Positions 26,301 through 35,600 of a DNA stretch of 64,000 nt are shown one piece after another; position 1 is the stretch's first letter, and each line of letters starts with the position of its first letter. The notes beneath the pieces are model-generated. The model saw nothing but the letters and a program-made list of their open reading frames with translations, had not been told where the DNA came from and did no database searches. Origin of the DNA: Brasenia schreberi (lineage: Eukaryota > Streptophyta > Magnoliopsida > Nymphaeales > Cabombaceae). The stretch is taken from positions 3,435,501-3,499,500 of the forward strand of contig JAYKKT010000041.1 of the NCBI GenBank assembly GCA_036023115.1, in the 5' to 3' direction. A program made the position numbers and the translations under genes.

Positions 26301-27172
26301 AATCTCTAATTATTTACACTTTGAAATTGAAGCACCTAACTCTTTTTTGCTGCACCTGCATATGTACTTGTATAGAAGTGCCTTAACTTTTTCTTTTGTG
26401 GCAACTTAATTACTGTTTAGTACATGTGAACTGTTTCTTTTAATGTTTCACTGCCGCAGTTGGTCTGTCATTGTTGGGTGGCATTGGAAACAATTGCAGC
26501 GGAATCGTGAGAGCATCTTCCGTTGTAACAGAAAAATGTCCTTTCTGGTTGCAGGTTTGTAATGTTTTCTTTGCCTGCAATTGTCTGTTTCACACTAGTA
26601 CTCATTCAATTGAAGGAGATTCACCAAATTTTAGGTATATATTAAACACTAGCAATTTAAAGCATACCATGTGTACTGCTCTCAAGCAAAACATATATTC
26701 TTTACTGTTTTTTTTTTGTTTATGTTATGAAGCACCACGATTTTTCCTTCAGGTAGCATTTCCACTTAGATCATAAGGTTGTATGGTGTTTTTTCAGCAG
26801 CAAAGGACATTCATACAAATGAGAACCAAACTTAAGGTTGTAGACAATTCTGGAGCAAAACGTGTAATGTGCATACAGGCTTTGAAGAGTAAGAAAGGGG
26901 CCAGGCTAGGTGACACCATAATTGCCTCTGTAAAGGAAGCCCAACCTCGTGGGAAGGTCAAGAAAGGAGAGGTAGTATATTGTGTTGTTGTTCGTGCAGC
27001 CATGCAGCGAGGGCGGTGTGATGGAAGTGAGATAAAGTTTGACGATAATGCTGTGGTCCTTGTCAACAAACAAGGTGAGCCTATTGGAACTCGAGTTTTT
27101 GGTCCTGTACCTCATGAGCTAAGGAAGATGAAGCACGTCAAAATTTTGACCTTAGCAGAACACATCGCCTAA
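14328..27172 (+). CDS. HLL: Mitochondrial ribosomal protein L14 (uL14m, HUELLENLOS family)
   Basis: Large-subunit protein uL14 of the mitochondrial ribosome; Arabidopsis HLL and its paralogue belong to this family. Exons: 14328-14401 (ATG at 14368; donor after 14401), 26460-26554 ([11 protein letters not shown]...CPFWLQ) and 26798-27172 ([20 protein letters not shown]... to stop). Phases agree: one base from exon 1 plus TT gives Val, then phase 0. The joined CDS is 504 nt (167 aa), normal for the family. The last exon carries the whole uL14 fold: [45 protein letters not shown] and [19 protein letters not shown] lies at 27224-27229. The N-terminus is short and rich in Ser, Thr and Arg, as expected of a mitochondrial presequence; the frame stays open upstream of 14368, so an earlier start is possible. 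The last two exons are firm. Exon 14328-14401 is inferred from phase and splice sites and implies a 12.06-kb intron holding most repeats of this region. Confidence 0.75.
15088..15548 (+). pseudogene. Intronless RAB5 (RABF2/ARA7-like) GTPase pseudogene
   Basis: The frame reads [55 protein letters not shown] and [15 protein letters not shown]. These are the switch I region, the G3 WDTAGQE motif and the G4 NKAD motif of plant RAB5. The N-terminal P-loop is absent. A T-run at about 15410-15420 shifts the frame before the METSA-like (G5) segment. It continues in another frame ([20 protein letters not shown]...[10 protein letters not shown]) to a stop at 15546-15548, before the C-terminal Cys prenylation motif. 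The family is multi-exonic, so an uninterrupted copy suggests a 5'-truncated retrocopy. It lies in the large uL14m intron on the same strand. It is not functional as a GTPase. Confidence 0.75.
15671..15800 (+). pseudogene. Possible fragment of an FLX-like coiled-coil gene
   Basis: [20 protein letters not shown] closely resembles the conserved NL..MAREVEKLRAELANAEKRA heptad region of plant FLX-like coiled-coil proteins. Only this short piece is recognisable, in a 68-residue open frame (15598-15804). It sits directly behind the RAB5 pseudogene and before a polypurine tract plus LTR (16390-16700), so it may have been carried in together with it. Identification is from motif memory only. Confidence 0.3.
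16389..16700 (+). mobile_element. Polypurine tract plus 3' LTR of a copia-type element (solo end)
   Basis: The tract TTTGAGGGGGG precedes an LTR-like start TGTTAAGAATATG at 16411. The following 290 bp is a diverged relative of the solo LTR at 42092-42392: shared 'aattg.c..tagtacta.g..attttg' and 'ttatataagg' (probable TATA box), then 'gagagaaagagggg' and 'gatc.ctat.tttt'. The 3' edge is blurred near 16700. No matching 5' LTR is visible upstream. After it, a [13 protein letters not shown] stretch (16730-16790) resembles copia gag. Confidence 0.5.
16910..17237 (-). repeat. 3' LTR of the copia element
   Basis: 328 bp with TG...CA ends (plus strand TGTGCAAACAG to GCTTCAACA). It is followed on its right by the complement of the polypurine tract (CTCCCCCTCAAG). 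The flanking CTCCT at 16905-16909 is the target duplication. Confidence 0.9.
19538..19584 (-). mobile_element. 47-bp RTE-LINE tail inserted in the copia integrase region
   Basis: The 47 bp are the reverse complement of the LINE 3' end (CAACAACAATAACTAAGCC... to ...CGGGGTCGGCTAA). They are flanked by a perfect 14-bp duplication ATGATTCCAAAGTA at 19524-19537 and 19585-19598. This is a severely 5'-truncated insertion, younger than the copia element it interrupts. Confidence 0.9.
22084..22413 (-). repeat. 5' LTR of the copia element
   Basis: 330 bp, TGTGCAAACAG to GCTTAACA. It is separated from its target duplication by the LINE inserted exactly at its outer edge; the last 15 bp (22399-22413) are duplicated at 25644-25658. 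Confidence 0.9.
22414..25643 (+). mobile_element. Full-length RTE-clade LINE, mutated
   Basis: 3230 bp from ACTCCGCCCATG to a short GTTGTTGTTG tail, flanked by a 15-bp duplication TTTGAATGCTTAACA (22399-22413 and 25644-25658). The order is that of an RTE element. Endonuclease: [11 protein letters not shown] and QETKW near 22815-22930, VCAYAPQ and GGDLNGHVG at 23064-23414. Reverse transcriptase: [14 protein letters not shown] at about 24225; [13 protein letters not shown] at 24579; [11 protein letters not shown] at 24841. A C-terminal region follows ([20 protein letters not shown]). Several stops and shifts split the single ORF. The 5' leader carries about 2.5 copies of a ~100-bp repeat (22590-22800) around CCGAATGTAGTGAA. 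It lies at the 5' LTR edge of the copia element inside the uL14m intron. Confidence 0.9.
25818..26043. mobile_element. hAT-like MITE, about 226 bp
   Basis: Terminal inverted repeats ATAGAGATGTCAA (25816-25828) and ATAAAGATGTCAA (complement of 26030-26042) match at 12 of 13 positions. The direct repeat ACTGGAT flanks both sides (25811-25817, 26044-26050). The interior is GC-rich around GGGCCAGGC words and has a TATATG microsatellite at 25900-25950. It is noncoding and lies in the uL14m intron. Confidence 0.65.
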
Positions 27173-27249
27173 GATCCATTTCTCTTTTTGGCTTAGAGTG
27201 AAATACCAACTGCGATTGTATGAAATAAAATGGTTAGAGTTTTGTCAAA

Positions 27250-28090
27250 TAATAGGCATCAAGTTGAGTAAAATGCCTTTCTGCAATTTATATGCACAAT
27301 TTCTTGTTTTTTCCCAGCCATCTGTAGCTGAAGAGTAGCTCTATGACATCTGAACTACAGCAATTGGTTTATTTGAGAAGAAAGCAGTTTCACCTGATTT
27401 TCGTTCCATATGTTATTTGTTATATTAATAATAATCTTGATGGATACTTCATAGGTTAGTGCCTCAGTGTGCTTTTGATCTCATAAGAAATTTTCTACAG
27501 TTTTCCAACAATAGAACGACAAATTCTTCCATCATGTTGGTATCTCAGTGTCCAAGTTGTAGTCAAAGTAGCTTGAAGATTAACGTCAACAGGAAGTGAT
27601 CTGTTTGATGTTATTTTCTGAATGACTTCTGAGTTAGTTCCTGGCCATTTCAACTGATTTAGATCTTTAGGTTAGTGCAAATTAGATTATTTTCATTGCC
27701 AAAACAGTAGGTCACAAGTTATCCTGCGGTGTAACTCATAGGGTTCTGCCTAACCTCCCAAGGAAAAATTGGAATAGAAAGATGAAGTTCTGTATATTAG
27801 GTTGCAGAGAGTTGATTTTGTCTACATTACGCAGAAGATGCTCTTTATATTATAACTTTTTCTTATAGGTCATTGTATGTTCTGTTATTCATGCTTCCTC
27901 CAAACTCCTTTTTCACAACCATCAATCGAACCAAAATCTTCTAACATACTAGTGCTATTGCTTTTTTAGAAACTCATGAGGGTTCAAATGCCCATCATGT
28001 CTCTTTCTGGCTACCAACATACAGGTACATGCATCATAACTCGGCTCTCCCTGGACCGTTCTCATTTCCCATACAATCATGTAGGTTGAC
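27250..28090. other. uL14m 3' flank; no gene seen
   Basis: No splice-bounded exon or recognisable repeat. An inositol transporter relic starts at the right edge. Confidence 0.5.
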
Positions 28091-28094
28091 AGAC

Positions 28095-28395
28095 CTATGT
28101 TCTAACATTTGCTCCACCTCCCTTGGTTTCCAGAACAAAAATCAGCACAAATATTTAGGTAGATAAACTCAAAAAGCATAAAAGTCCATGAAGTTCCTAT
28201 TGTCTCTGTTAGTGACAAGAAGGAAAATACAACAATTAGTTTAGAGATCCAATTGACAGTAGTTGCAATGCCTCCACAGATTTTTCTGAATCGCAGTGGA
28301 TTATCCCTGAATTCACTATCCATGAAATTGTACCCGTTCCAGGTGAAAAGCAAATAATATACGCTGCTAATCCAACTAATGCCAACAATCCGTGT
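28095..28395 (-). pseudogene. Inositol transporter (INT-type) pseudogene fragment
   Basis: The minus strand reads AYIICFSPGTGTISWIVNSG, then after a frame shift LRFRKICGGIATTVNWISK and LSLTETIGTSWTF, then in another frame VLIFVLETKG. This is the order of the last transmembrane helices of plant INT-type major-facilitator transporters (SWIVNSEIYPLR, RGICGGIAATANWISNL, LSLTEAIGTSWTF, PETKG). At least two frame shifts break it. Upstream exons were not found; the right neighbour is on the other strand. It belongs to the gene-fragment mosaic of 28-32 kb. Confidence 0.7.
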
Positions 28396-28489
28396 TGGTT
28401 TGGGGTCCTCTTGTGTACGACAGCCTCTCCTCACCATGGCGTAGGTGTTTCACTGATGCACTAGGTAGAAGCTGTAGCAACCAAGGACA

Positions 28490-28690
28490 AATGGTTGCTA
28501 GAGCTAATCCCAATCAATTTGGAGGTGAGACTTGGTTCATTCGTCAAGGAAATGGGGTTGGCAAGCTGTTGTGGAGGAAGACGGCATTGTTGTTGGTGTC
28601 TCATAATAGATCTTGAAAAACGCTAGAAATTTGTAATATACATTAGTTCTGCAACAAGGTGGCCCTGTTTTGATCACTGATTAATATGGC
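28490..28690 (+). pseudogene. Paralogous copy of the unidentified gene, first piece
   Basis: Aligns with 3125-3330: 'tttggaggtgagacttggttcatt.gtcaaggaaatgggg.tggcaag', then 'cgctagaaatttgtaat.ta' and 'caacaaggtgg.ccctgtttt'. It reads FGGETWFIRQGNGVGKL in one frame. Relative to the 3-kb copy, later pieces are split off by inserted DNA and continue at about 29390-29530 and 31130-31870. Confidence 0.6.
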
Positions 28691-28699
28691 TTGCCATGG

Positions 28700-29380
28700 A
28701 ACTGTTGACATCAGAAAATGGATGAGGATGTGGAAGAAAGTGGAGAGTTTTGAAATTAAAGGGACACATGGCTCGTGAAAGCTCGGGAATGATTATAATG
28801 TCGAGCATGCAAAGATAGGCCCATGTACCTAAGTTAATCTTACGGTTCATGGGGTTGGTTGATATACTCCGAACGGCATGATGGCAAAAAGAATGGTATG
28901 TACAAAGAAGTGTGGAGTTATCGAGAATCACATCCGAAAAACTCGACAGGTTATTTGTGGTTTCTGTGAAAGTTTATAAATAGGTATGTATAATTAGAGA
29001 TCAAGAGGCAACCAATGATATAATTTGTTTTTCCTTCTTCTTTCACTTTTCTTAGGAGTAAACATAACGCAGTGTTTTCATCTTCTTGAGTACATTGAGT
29101 GCCTACACAATCCCATCGGCAACTAAGATACGAATAGTCAGATTCTTGGCAACATTCTGTTGCTTAATACTTTATGCATTCTCGATTTCCTTTGAAAATG
29201 AGGGTTAGAATTCTCTGTCAAAGATTATAAATAGGTATGTGTAATTAGAAATCAAGAGGCAATCAATGATATAGTTTGTTTTCTTTTTTCTTTCACTTTT
29301 CTTAGGAGTAAAGGTAACATAGTGTTTTCATTTTCTTGAGTACATCGAGTGCCTACGCAATCCCATCGGCAACTGAGACT
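28700..29380. other. Insert between pieces of the paralogous gene copy
   Basis: Absent from the 3-kb relative. It holds two near-repeats of about 95 bp (28970-29060 and 29220-29310: 'ataaataggtatgt.taattaga.atcaagaggcaa'). No coding signal. Confidence 0.45.
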
Positions 29381-29389
29381 GTCACTTCA

Positions 29390-29530
29390 GACGGCAACAA
29401 GAACAAACACACTCATTAATGAGGCTATGAGAGGAAATTTTGTAAATGACATCTCCTTCAGGGAATGCCTTTGTATTCCTTGTTTAATCGGTGCTGCTGC
29501 TTCTATTTGTTCTGAGACTGATTATGAATG
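29390..29530 (+). pseudogene. Paralogous copy of the unidentified gene, second piece
   Basis: Reads NEAMRGNFVNDISFRECL and IPCLIGAAASICSETDYE before a stop, matching 3350-3460, where the same words occur with a small deletion that shifts the frame. In the 3-kb copy these words directly follow the previous piece; here about 700 bp separates them. Confidence 0.55.
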
Positions 29531-29712
29531 AGAGACGCACACCACAAAAGACTGATTGAACTTCCAATAGGAGAAATGAAAAGGAATTCAAAACATATAG
29601 AAGTTGTTGGTGTTCTTTTATTCTCTACAAACCTATAAGAGTTGTTGGTTAACAGATGTTGGAACTACATAAAGTCAAAGTAATATTACATGATAATTAG
29701 TGAATTGTGCAC

Positions 29713-30663
29713 CTTCAGAAACATAATCTCCAATGAACCATGAGCCAAAAGGCTGCTTGAACCAGTGGAGTTCCTGTAAGGTTCCATTCATCAGTAAATA
29801 AGAGACCGATGATCCTGTCCATGAAATCATTGCTTAAAATATCAGAACTAATTCCAGGTGAAACAAATGCAGAAAGTAAGAGAAACAAATACAAGATAAG
29901 CAGAACGAGTACAGGAAGATGGTTAGTAACTGGAAAAGCAATGGTTATGTTAATCAAATAATAAAGGTGATTAACCAACACAAATATGTGCATACGAAAT
30001 GTCTCATGTCTAAAAAAATTATTTTAGTTCTAACATGGACAACACATGCCACATTGCAAAGGAGACAACCAACACATGTTTACTGTCAAAAGTCTGCTGA
30101 TTGATGTTTTCATCCAGAATTAGCAATCCAAAACTCAATCAACAAGAAACATTAATTCCTGCAGTCTTAAAAGAGCCACGCACAAGAAAGTGGATATAAG
30201 AACTTATAGCCACAACTAGCAAGAGGTTTACTCAAAAGAGCCTTACGTAACAGGACATGAGTTCAATACTTTTAGGTCACTCAAATTAGGGAGTTGGATA
30301 TAATTTGCATCCTTCTAAACCTTACATCATTTACAAAAAGGTCTATCTTTTTCCCAATTCATGCTTTCTTAACCACACGCCAATAATATCTGCATGAACT
30401 TTAAATGTTAAACTGAAGTTTCAAGAATATGCAGGGAAAGAACACCATAAAGCAAAAGTAACCTCAGAATGTAGCAGTTGAGTTTGGTTCTTCTAAAACA
30501 TGAATGAGGCAAGGAGCCACAGAATCTTCTCAGAGCATTTCACAACCAAGAGAAACAAACCATGGATTCCTTTTCAATTAACTGACCTTCATTCGAGCTT
30601 CTTCAAAAATAGGCAAGAAAATGAAAACTGGATCAATTGGAGTTGCCAAATATAAACCTCCAT
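29713..30663 (-). pseudogene. RNase H2 subunit B exons in scrambled order
   Basis: RNASEH2B is the non-catalytic PCNA-binding subunit of nuclear RNase H2. Exon A (29713-29814, 102 nt) encodes SSVSYLLMNGTLQELHWFKQ then PFGSWFIGDYVSE. Exon B (30587-30663, 77 nt) encodes GGLYLATPIDPVFIF then LPIFEEARMK. Both have good minus-strand splice sites (ACAG|GA...GAAG|GTGCAC and GCAG|AT...GAAG|GTCAGT) and complementary phases: G|AT makes the Asp between them. In the protein A precedes B, but on the minus strand B lies 5' of A, about 0.8 kb away. So this copy cannot be spliced normally. No other exons of the gene were found nearby. It is probably a rearranged or captured fragment inserted in the paralogous gene copy. 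Confidence 0.7.
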
Positions 30664-31053
30664 CTGCAAAACCAGTAAAAAGCGGAAGCTGATCTTTCCC
30701 TTCAATAGGATATACGCAGCATGAAAAAAACTGGTCCTTTAAATTGGAATTCCCAAACTAATGCAGGCATAATCTTTTCTCAGTAAGACATCTAAAAGAG
30801 TCAAATTGAACTTCATTGTTCTGAGATAAATGTTTGATTGTTTGCCAATACCAAATGAATGTGAATAAGCAGTACGAACAGCTTGTGAGCAGGAAATTCA
30901 GGATAGTTCATGTAACTGTCCAAATGGAAGAATCTCCCATTGCACTATTTTGGTTACAAGTGAAGCATCTTCCATTTCATTTTCTTTTGTGTGTGTAAGA
31001 GAGAGAGAGAGAGGGAGAGTTATCAAATCCCTTTGCTTTCCAGGAAATCCTTC

Positions 31054-31870
31054 ATAAAATGTTGATACATCTGTACCCGGAAATACAGGCTGTCAGGAAG
31101 ACAGAGTTGAGGGATTGTAGTTTTCACTTTCAGTGTTGAGGACACAATGGTGGCTTAGTTCATCCTTCGGTACCACATGAATGGTCTTGTTTTGAAGTAC
31201 CTTTGAAGGCACATACTGGATGGCATCTGTAGAGAGGCATTGGTCTCACATGGAGAATCCTGATCATAAAAGCTCAGAATCATAGTATTTGGGGCTCTAT
31301 GGTTTGTCCTAACAGGCTTTCCCGTATTATATGGTACTCCTTCCTGGAAAAATGCAAAGATCAAACTCGATAAGATCTTGCTTTTGTTTCTATGAAGTTC
31401 GTTGATGCTAAGGGTATATGCTGTGAATGGGAACAAAGTGACTCTTTCAACTCATTTAAGTGCTCTTAGACCTAACGGGATGGTGACTCTCAATGAGTTT
31501 TCTGATGATGGAGTGATGGCAGCAGCTTTCTTTCAGTGGAAACGATAGCATTATAGTTCATAGACAGATATTTTGTCTCGTGGTTGCCTCTATTCTGAAC
31601 TGTCAAGATTAAAAATTCCCAAGAATTTCAAAAAGATTCATAAATGAAAATAGAAATGGTATCAATGCTGACTGTTATGTCACTTAATGGGCCTTTACGG
31701 ACCCTAATATTGGGCGTTTGTGTTGCTAGTCGCTCGCTGAGTTGGAGTGTTTGGGACTTTGCCTTAGGAAGAAACATGACATCAGGAGAATGTGAAAATG
31801 TTCTCTATGATTTAGTTATCCTACTGTTTGTGGAAATTATTCTATTTTTTCTTTAGTAACTTTTAGTTTA
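31054..31870 (+). pseudogene. Paralogous copy of the unidentified gene, third piece
   Basis: 31130-31870 aligns over its length with 3480-4250: 'gaggacacaatggtg', 'accacatgaat.gtct', 'gtttgtcctaacaggctttccc', 'gtgactctttcaactcatttaagtgctcttaga', 'gagttttctgatgatg'. Directly upstream, 31054-31138 has acceptor CTTTCCAG and reads EILHKMLIHLYPEIQAVRKT then ELRDC, which is not present in the 3-kb copy. Frames are broken by shifts and stops relative to the other copy. Confidence 0.6.
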
Positions 31871-31989
31871 CTCTTTTTTCCATTATAACCCAAACTTATG
31901 TCTAACGTTTAAGAGATTGGATGGTTCGCATAGTGATTGCCAAACACACTATCTCTAAACCATGGCACATTTGTTCAAATGTCTTTCTT

Positions 31990-32420
31990 TGGGCTGGTAA
32001 ACGAGCCAAGAACCAAACACATGGTGTCCGTGGTCGTGGTCGCCTCATTATCTACACAAACTGACATGCGGAGGGCTTGTTATCCTTACGAGGCAGCTCG
32101 TTTTCACAATAGATGAACGTGCAAGTTCGTGAACGGTTCGCAAGCTGCTTATCACAAAAAACGAACTGCTGTAATACTGTTCATCAGCGCCATAGTCAAA
32201 ATGTTTCATTTGAAGGCAAAGGTGGACGCCACAGCTATGTTAAAAAAGAAAAAAGTTAAAAAGGAAATTTTTTCTCTAATAATAGTAGACTTTTTTTTTA
32301 TGGGAATTGGCATTTGGCACATTGTGTGTCATGAATGCAAGTAGTGCACCAAATCTAGACCATCTTATACGTGATTTCAAATTCAAAATGTTAGAAGTAC
32401 TATTGTACTTTTACTTTCTC
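31990..32420 (+). repeat. Dispersed repeat, inverted relative of 4885-5590
   Basis: See the copy near 5.3 kb for the shared words. The match starts near 'gaacggttcgcaagctgc' and runs to 'tactattgtacttttac'. It is noncoding; termini are unclear. Confidence 0.5.
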
Positions 32421-32653
32421 AAAGTATTTAAGCTCTCTCACAACATGCACATGAAAAAGAAGATAAGGAGAAGAACGGGTTGAATGCTGCAAGAACCTTT
32501 CTTGAAAATGATAATTGTGAGAGGTACGAGAGATGGTATTACAACAAGAACTATAGTTTATGTTTACAGCTCAAATTCACAAAGAATTTTTTGCTTTTGT
32601 AAATTTAAATACCATGACCAATATAAATATAAAAAGCCGATCATAACATTTGG

Positions 32654-35600
32654 ATGTAGTGAATCAATTGCACAAATTATGAGCATTACGTTGGGGTGTT
32701 TTATGTTATATTGCCGCCTGAATGTAGTGAATAAAGTATAAAGAGGTTCTCCGTATTTTCAATATGGACGGATGCGGGGGGTAAGGAAGCTAGTCCTAGA
32801 TAATAAGATCCATATTGGTTCTTTGAATATCATAACATCGTTCGGAAAGCTAATGGAGGTGGTAGATATTATGATTCAGAGAAAGATTCATATTCTATGT
32901 TTAAAAGAGAAAGTGTATTGGAGAAAAAGCAAAGGAGATTGAGGATATAAGTTTTAAATTATGATAATCAAGTAAGGAAAATGCTCGAAACGGTCATAAA
33001 TAAAGATTTAAAGGATAGTGTGGTAGACATACAATGATATGATAACCGAATCATGACATTGAAATTAGTTCTAGGAGCAGAGGTTTTGAATATAGTTTGT
33101 TCTTACGCACCCTAAGTAAGACTAGAAGATAGTATAAAGACAACTTTTTGGGAAAAGTTAGATAAGGTCATTCAAATAATTCTATAAAGGGAGATGATTT
33201 GTTTAGGAGGAGACTTAAATGGACATATCGGTAAAGAGGCATTAGGATATCAAGGTATTCATGAAAACTTTGGTTTGGGGGATATAAATGAGGAAGATAG
33301 AGAGATTTTAAATTTTACTATGGCATTTGATCTCTTTATAGTCAATACAATCTTCAAAAAACGAGATGAACATTTAATTACTTATAAGAGTGGCTTATCA
33401 CAAGCACAAATTGATTACTTTATTTGTATAAAAAAAGATAGAGCGTGTTGTAAAGATTACAAGGTAATTCCAGGAGAAAGCTTAACCACTCAATATCGAC
33501 TTTTAGTTATGGATTTACAAGTAAAACAATGGACCAAGAAGAAAATAGTGCATTGAGCTATTTAGACTAAATGGTGGAACCTCAAAAGTGAGAAATAAGG
33601 TATATTTAAACGTAAAGTCCTTCAAGAAGATGTTTGGAATTATGTTGGTACACCTTGTGATATGTGGGACAATATGACTATACATATTAGGAAAGTGGCG
33701 AAAGATGTGTTAGGTGAATCTAAGAGAGGTGTACTGGCACAAAAAAAAGCTTGGTGGTCGAGTGAAGTAGTGCAAAATAAAATCAAGACAAAGAGGGCAT
33801 GTTATAAATTACATTATGCTAAGAAAACTAGTGAAACTTTAGAGACTTATAAGAAAGCAAATAAGGTAGCGAAAAAAGACGTTAGTGAAGCAAAAGCTAA
33901 AATTTGGGAGGATTTATATAAAAAGCTCAACTCAAAAGAGGGTGAAATATATATTTTTAGTATAGCTAGGGATCGAGATAAGAAAAATAAATATCTTATT
34001 TCTGTTAGATGCATTAAAGATGAGGATGAAAAAATTCTAGTAGCAAATGATGATATAAGAAATAGATAGAAAAACTATTTTTATAAGTTTTTAATGAAAA
34101 TAAAGATGTTAATATTAGCTTAGGAGAGTTAGCTAAATCATAAAAACATATAAACCATAATTTCTACAGACATATTCAAAAGAATGAAGTCAAAGTGGCT
34201 GTTAAACATATGGAGGGTGGTAAATCAGTAGGACCAGACAATATTCCTATACAAGTTTGAAAAATCCTATGAGAAACAGGAATCACTTGGCTCACAAGAC
34301 TATTTAATAAAATTTGGAGAAACCAAAAGATCCTGAGAAATGGAGAGCGAGTACACTTATACCCATATATAAGAACAAGCGAGACATTCAGAATTGTATG
34401 AATTATTGGGGTATCAAGTTAATGAGCCGTACTATGAAATTATTGGAGTACAACAGATAACTAATTTGGATTCATGCCAGGCAAATCTAGTGTTGAAGCA
34501 ATTCACCTTTTGAGACGTCTTATGGAACATTTTAGATAAAAAAAGAAAGACCTTCACATGATATTTATTGATCTAGAAAAAGCTTACGATAAGGTAACAA
34601 GGGTGGTTCTTTGGAGAATCTTGAAAAAAAGAGGTATCCCATTGACATACATAAACCTTATAAGAGACATGTACGATGGTGCAAAAACATGTGTGAGGAC
34701 TCATGAAAAAATGACTTCTTTGAAGTTAATATTGGGTTACATCAAGGATCAACTTCAAGTCCATACTTATTTATAATGGTGATTGATGAGTTAACAAAAC
34801 ATATTCAAGATGAAGTACTTTGGTGTATGTTATTTGTAGATGATATTGTGTTAGTGGAGGAGTCTAAGGAAAAAATTAATAGAAAATTGGAACTATTGAG
34901 AGAAACATTAGAAAGTAAAGGCTTTTGACTTAGTAGAACAAAGACAGAATATATGGAATGTAAGTTTGATCATTTGGTTTCTTCAAAGGATATATAAATT
35001 AAAATTGGCACACATTGCATCCCCAAAAAGAAAGTTTTAAATACCTAGGGTCAATTTTTCAGAGTGATAGAAAATTGATGGAGATTTTACGCATAGAATT
35101 AATGTTGATTGGTTAAAATGGAGATGAGCATCAAGTATTCTTTGTGATAAGAAGATACCTAGATAATCAGCTTTACTTAATTTAACCCCTTTTGCAACAT
35201 GTGTAACAACAGACTTGCATACACCCATTTTGAACTTCTTGAGGATATATTAAATATATCTCTCCTGAATAAGCATAAGAGTCTAGATTCTCTATCTCGA
35301 GAGATCTTTATACTCAGGATATAGGATGCTTCTCCCATATCCTTCATTTCAAACTTTTAGTTTAACCATGACTTAGTTTTGACAATCATCTCATTGTCAT
35401 TCCCCATCAACAATATGTCATCTACATATAATAATAGGATGACAAAGTGACTCTCACTGTTCCAGACATATATATAGTGATCAAGTTTATTAGCCAAAAA
35501 CCCAAGTTTTATAATGGCATTTTAAAAGGTCAAATACCATTGGCGAGGTGACTGTTTCAGGCCATATAAGCATTTTCTCAACCTATATACTTTATCTTCT

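Noticed and set aside
31020..31077. Minus-strand reading resembling an EGFPG exon of RNase H2B
   Set aside because: The match is short, and the plus strand has a better exon here (CTTTCCAG acceptor, LHKMLIHLYPEIQAVRKTEL) adjoining the paralogous gene copy.
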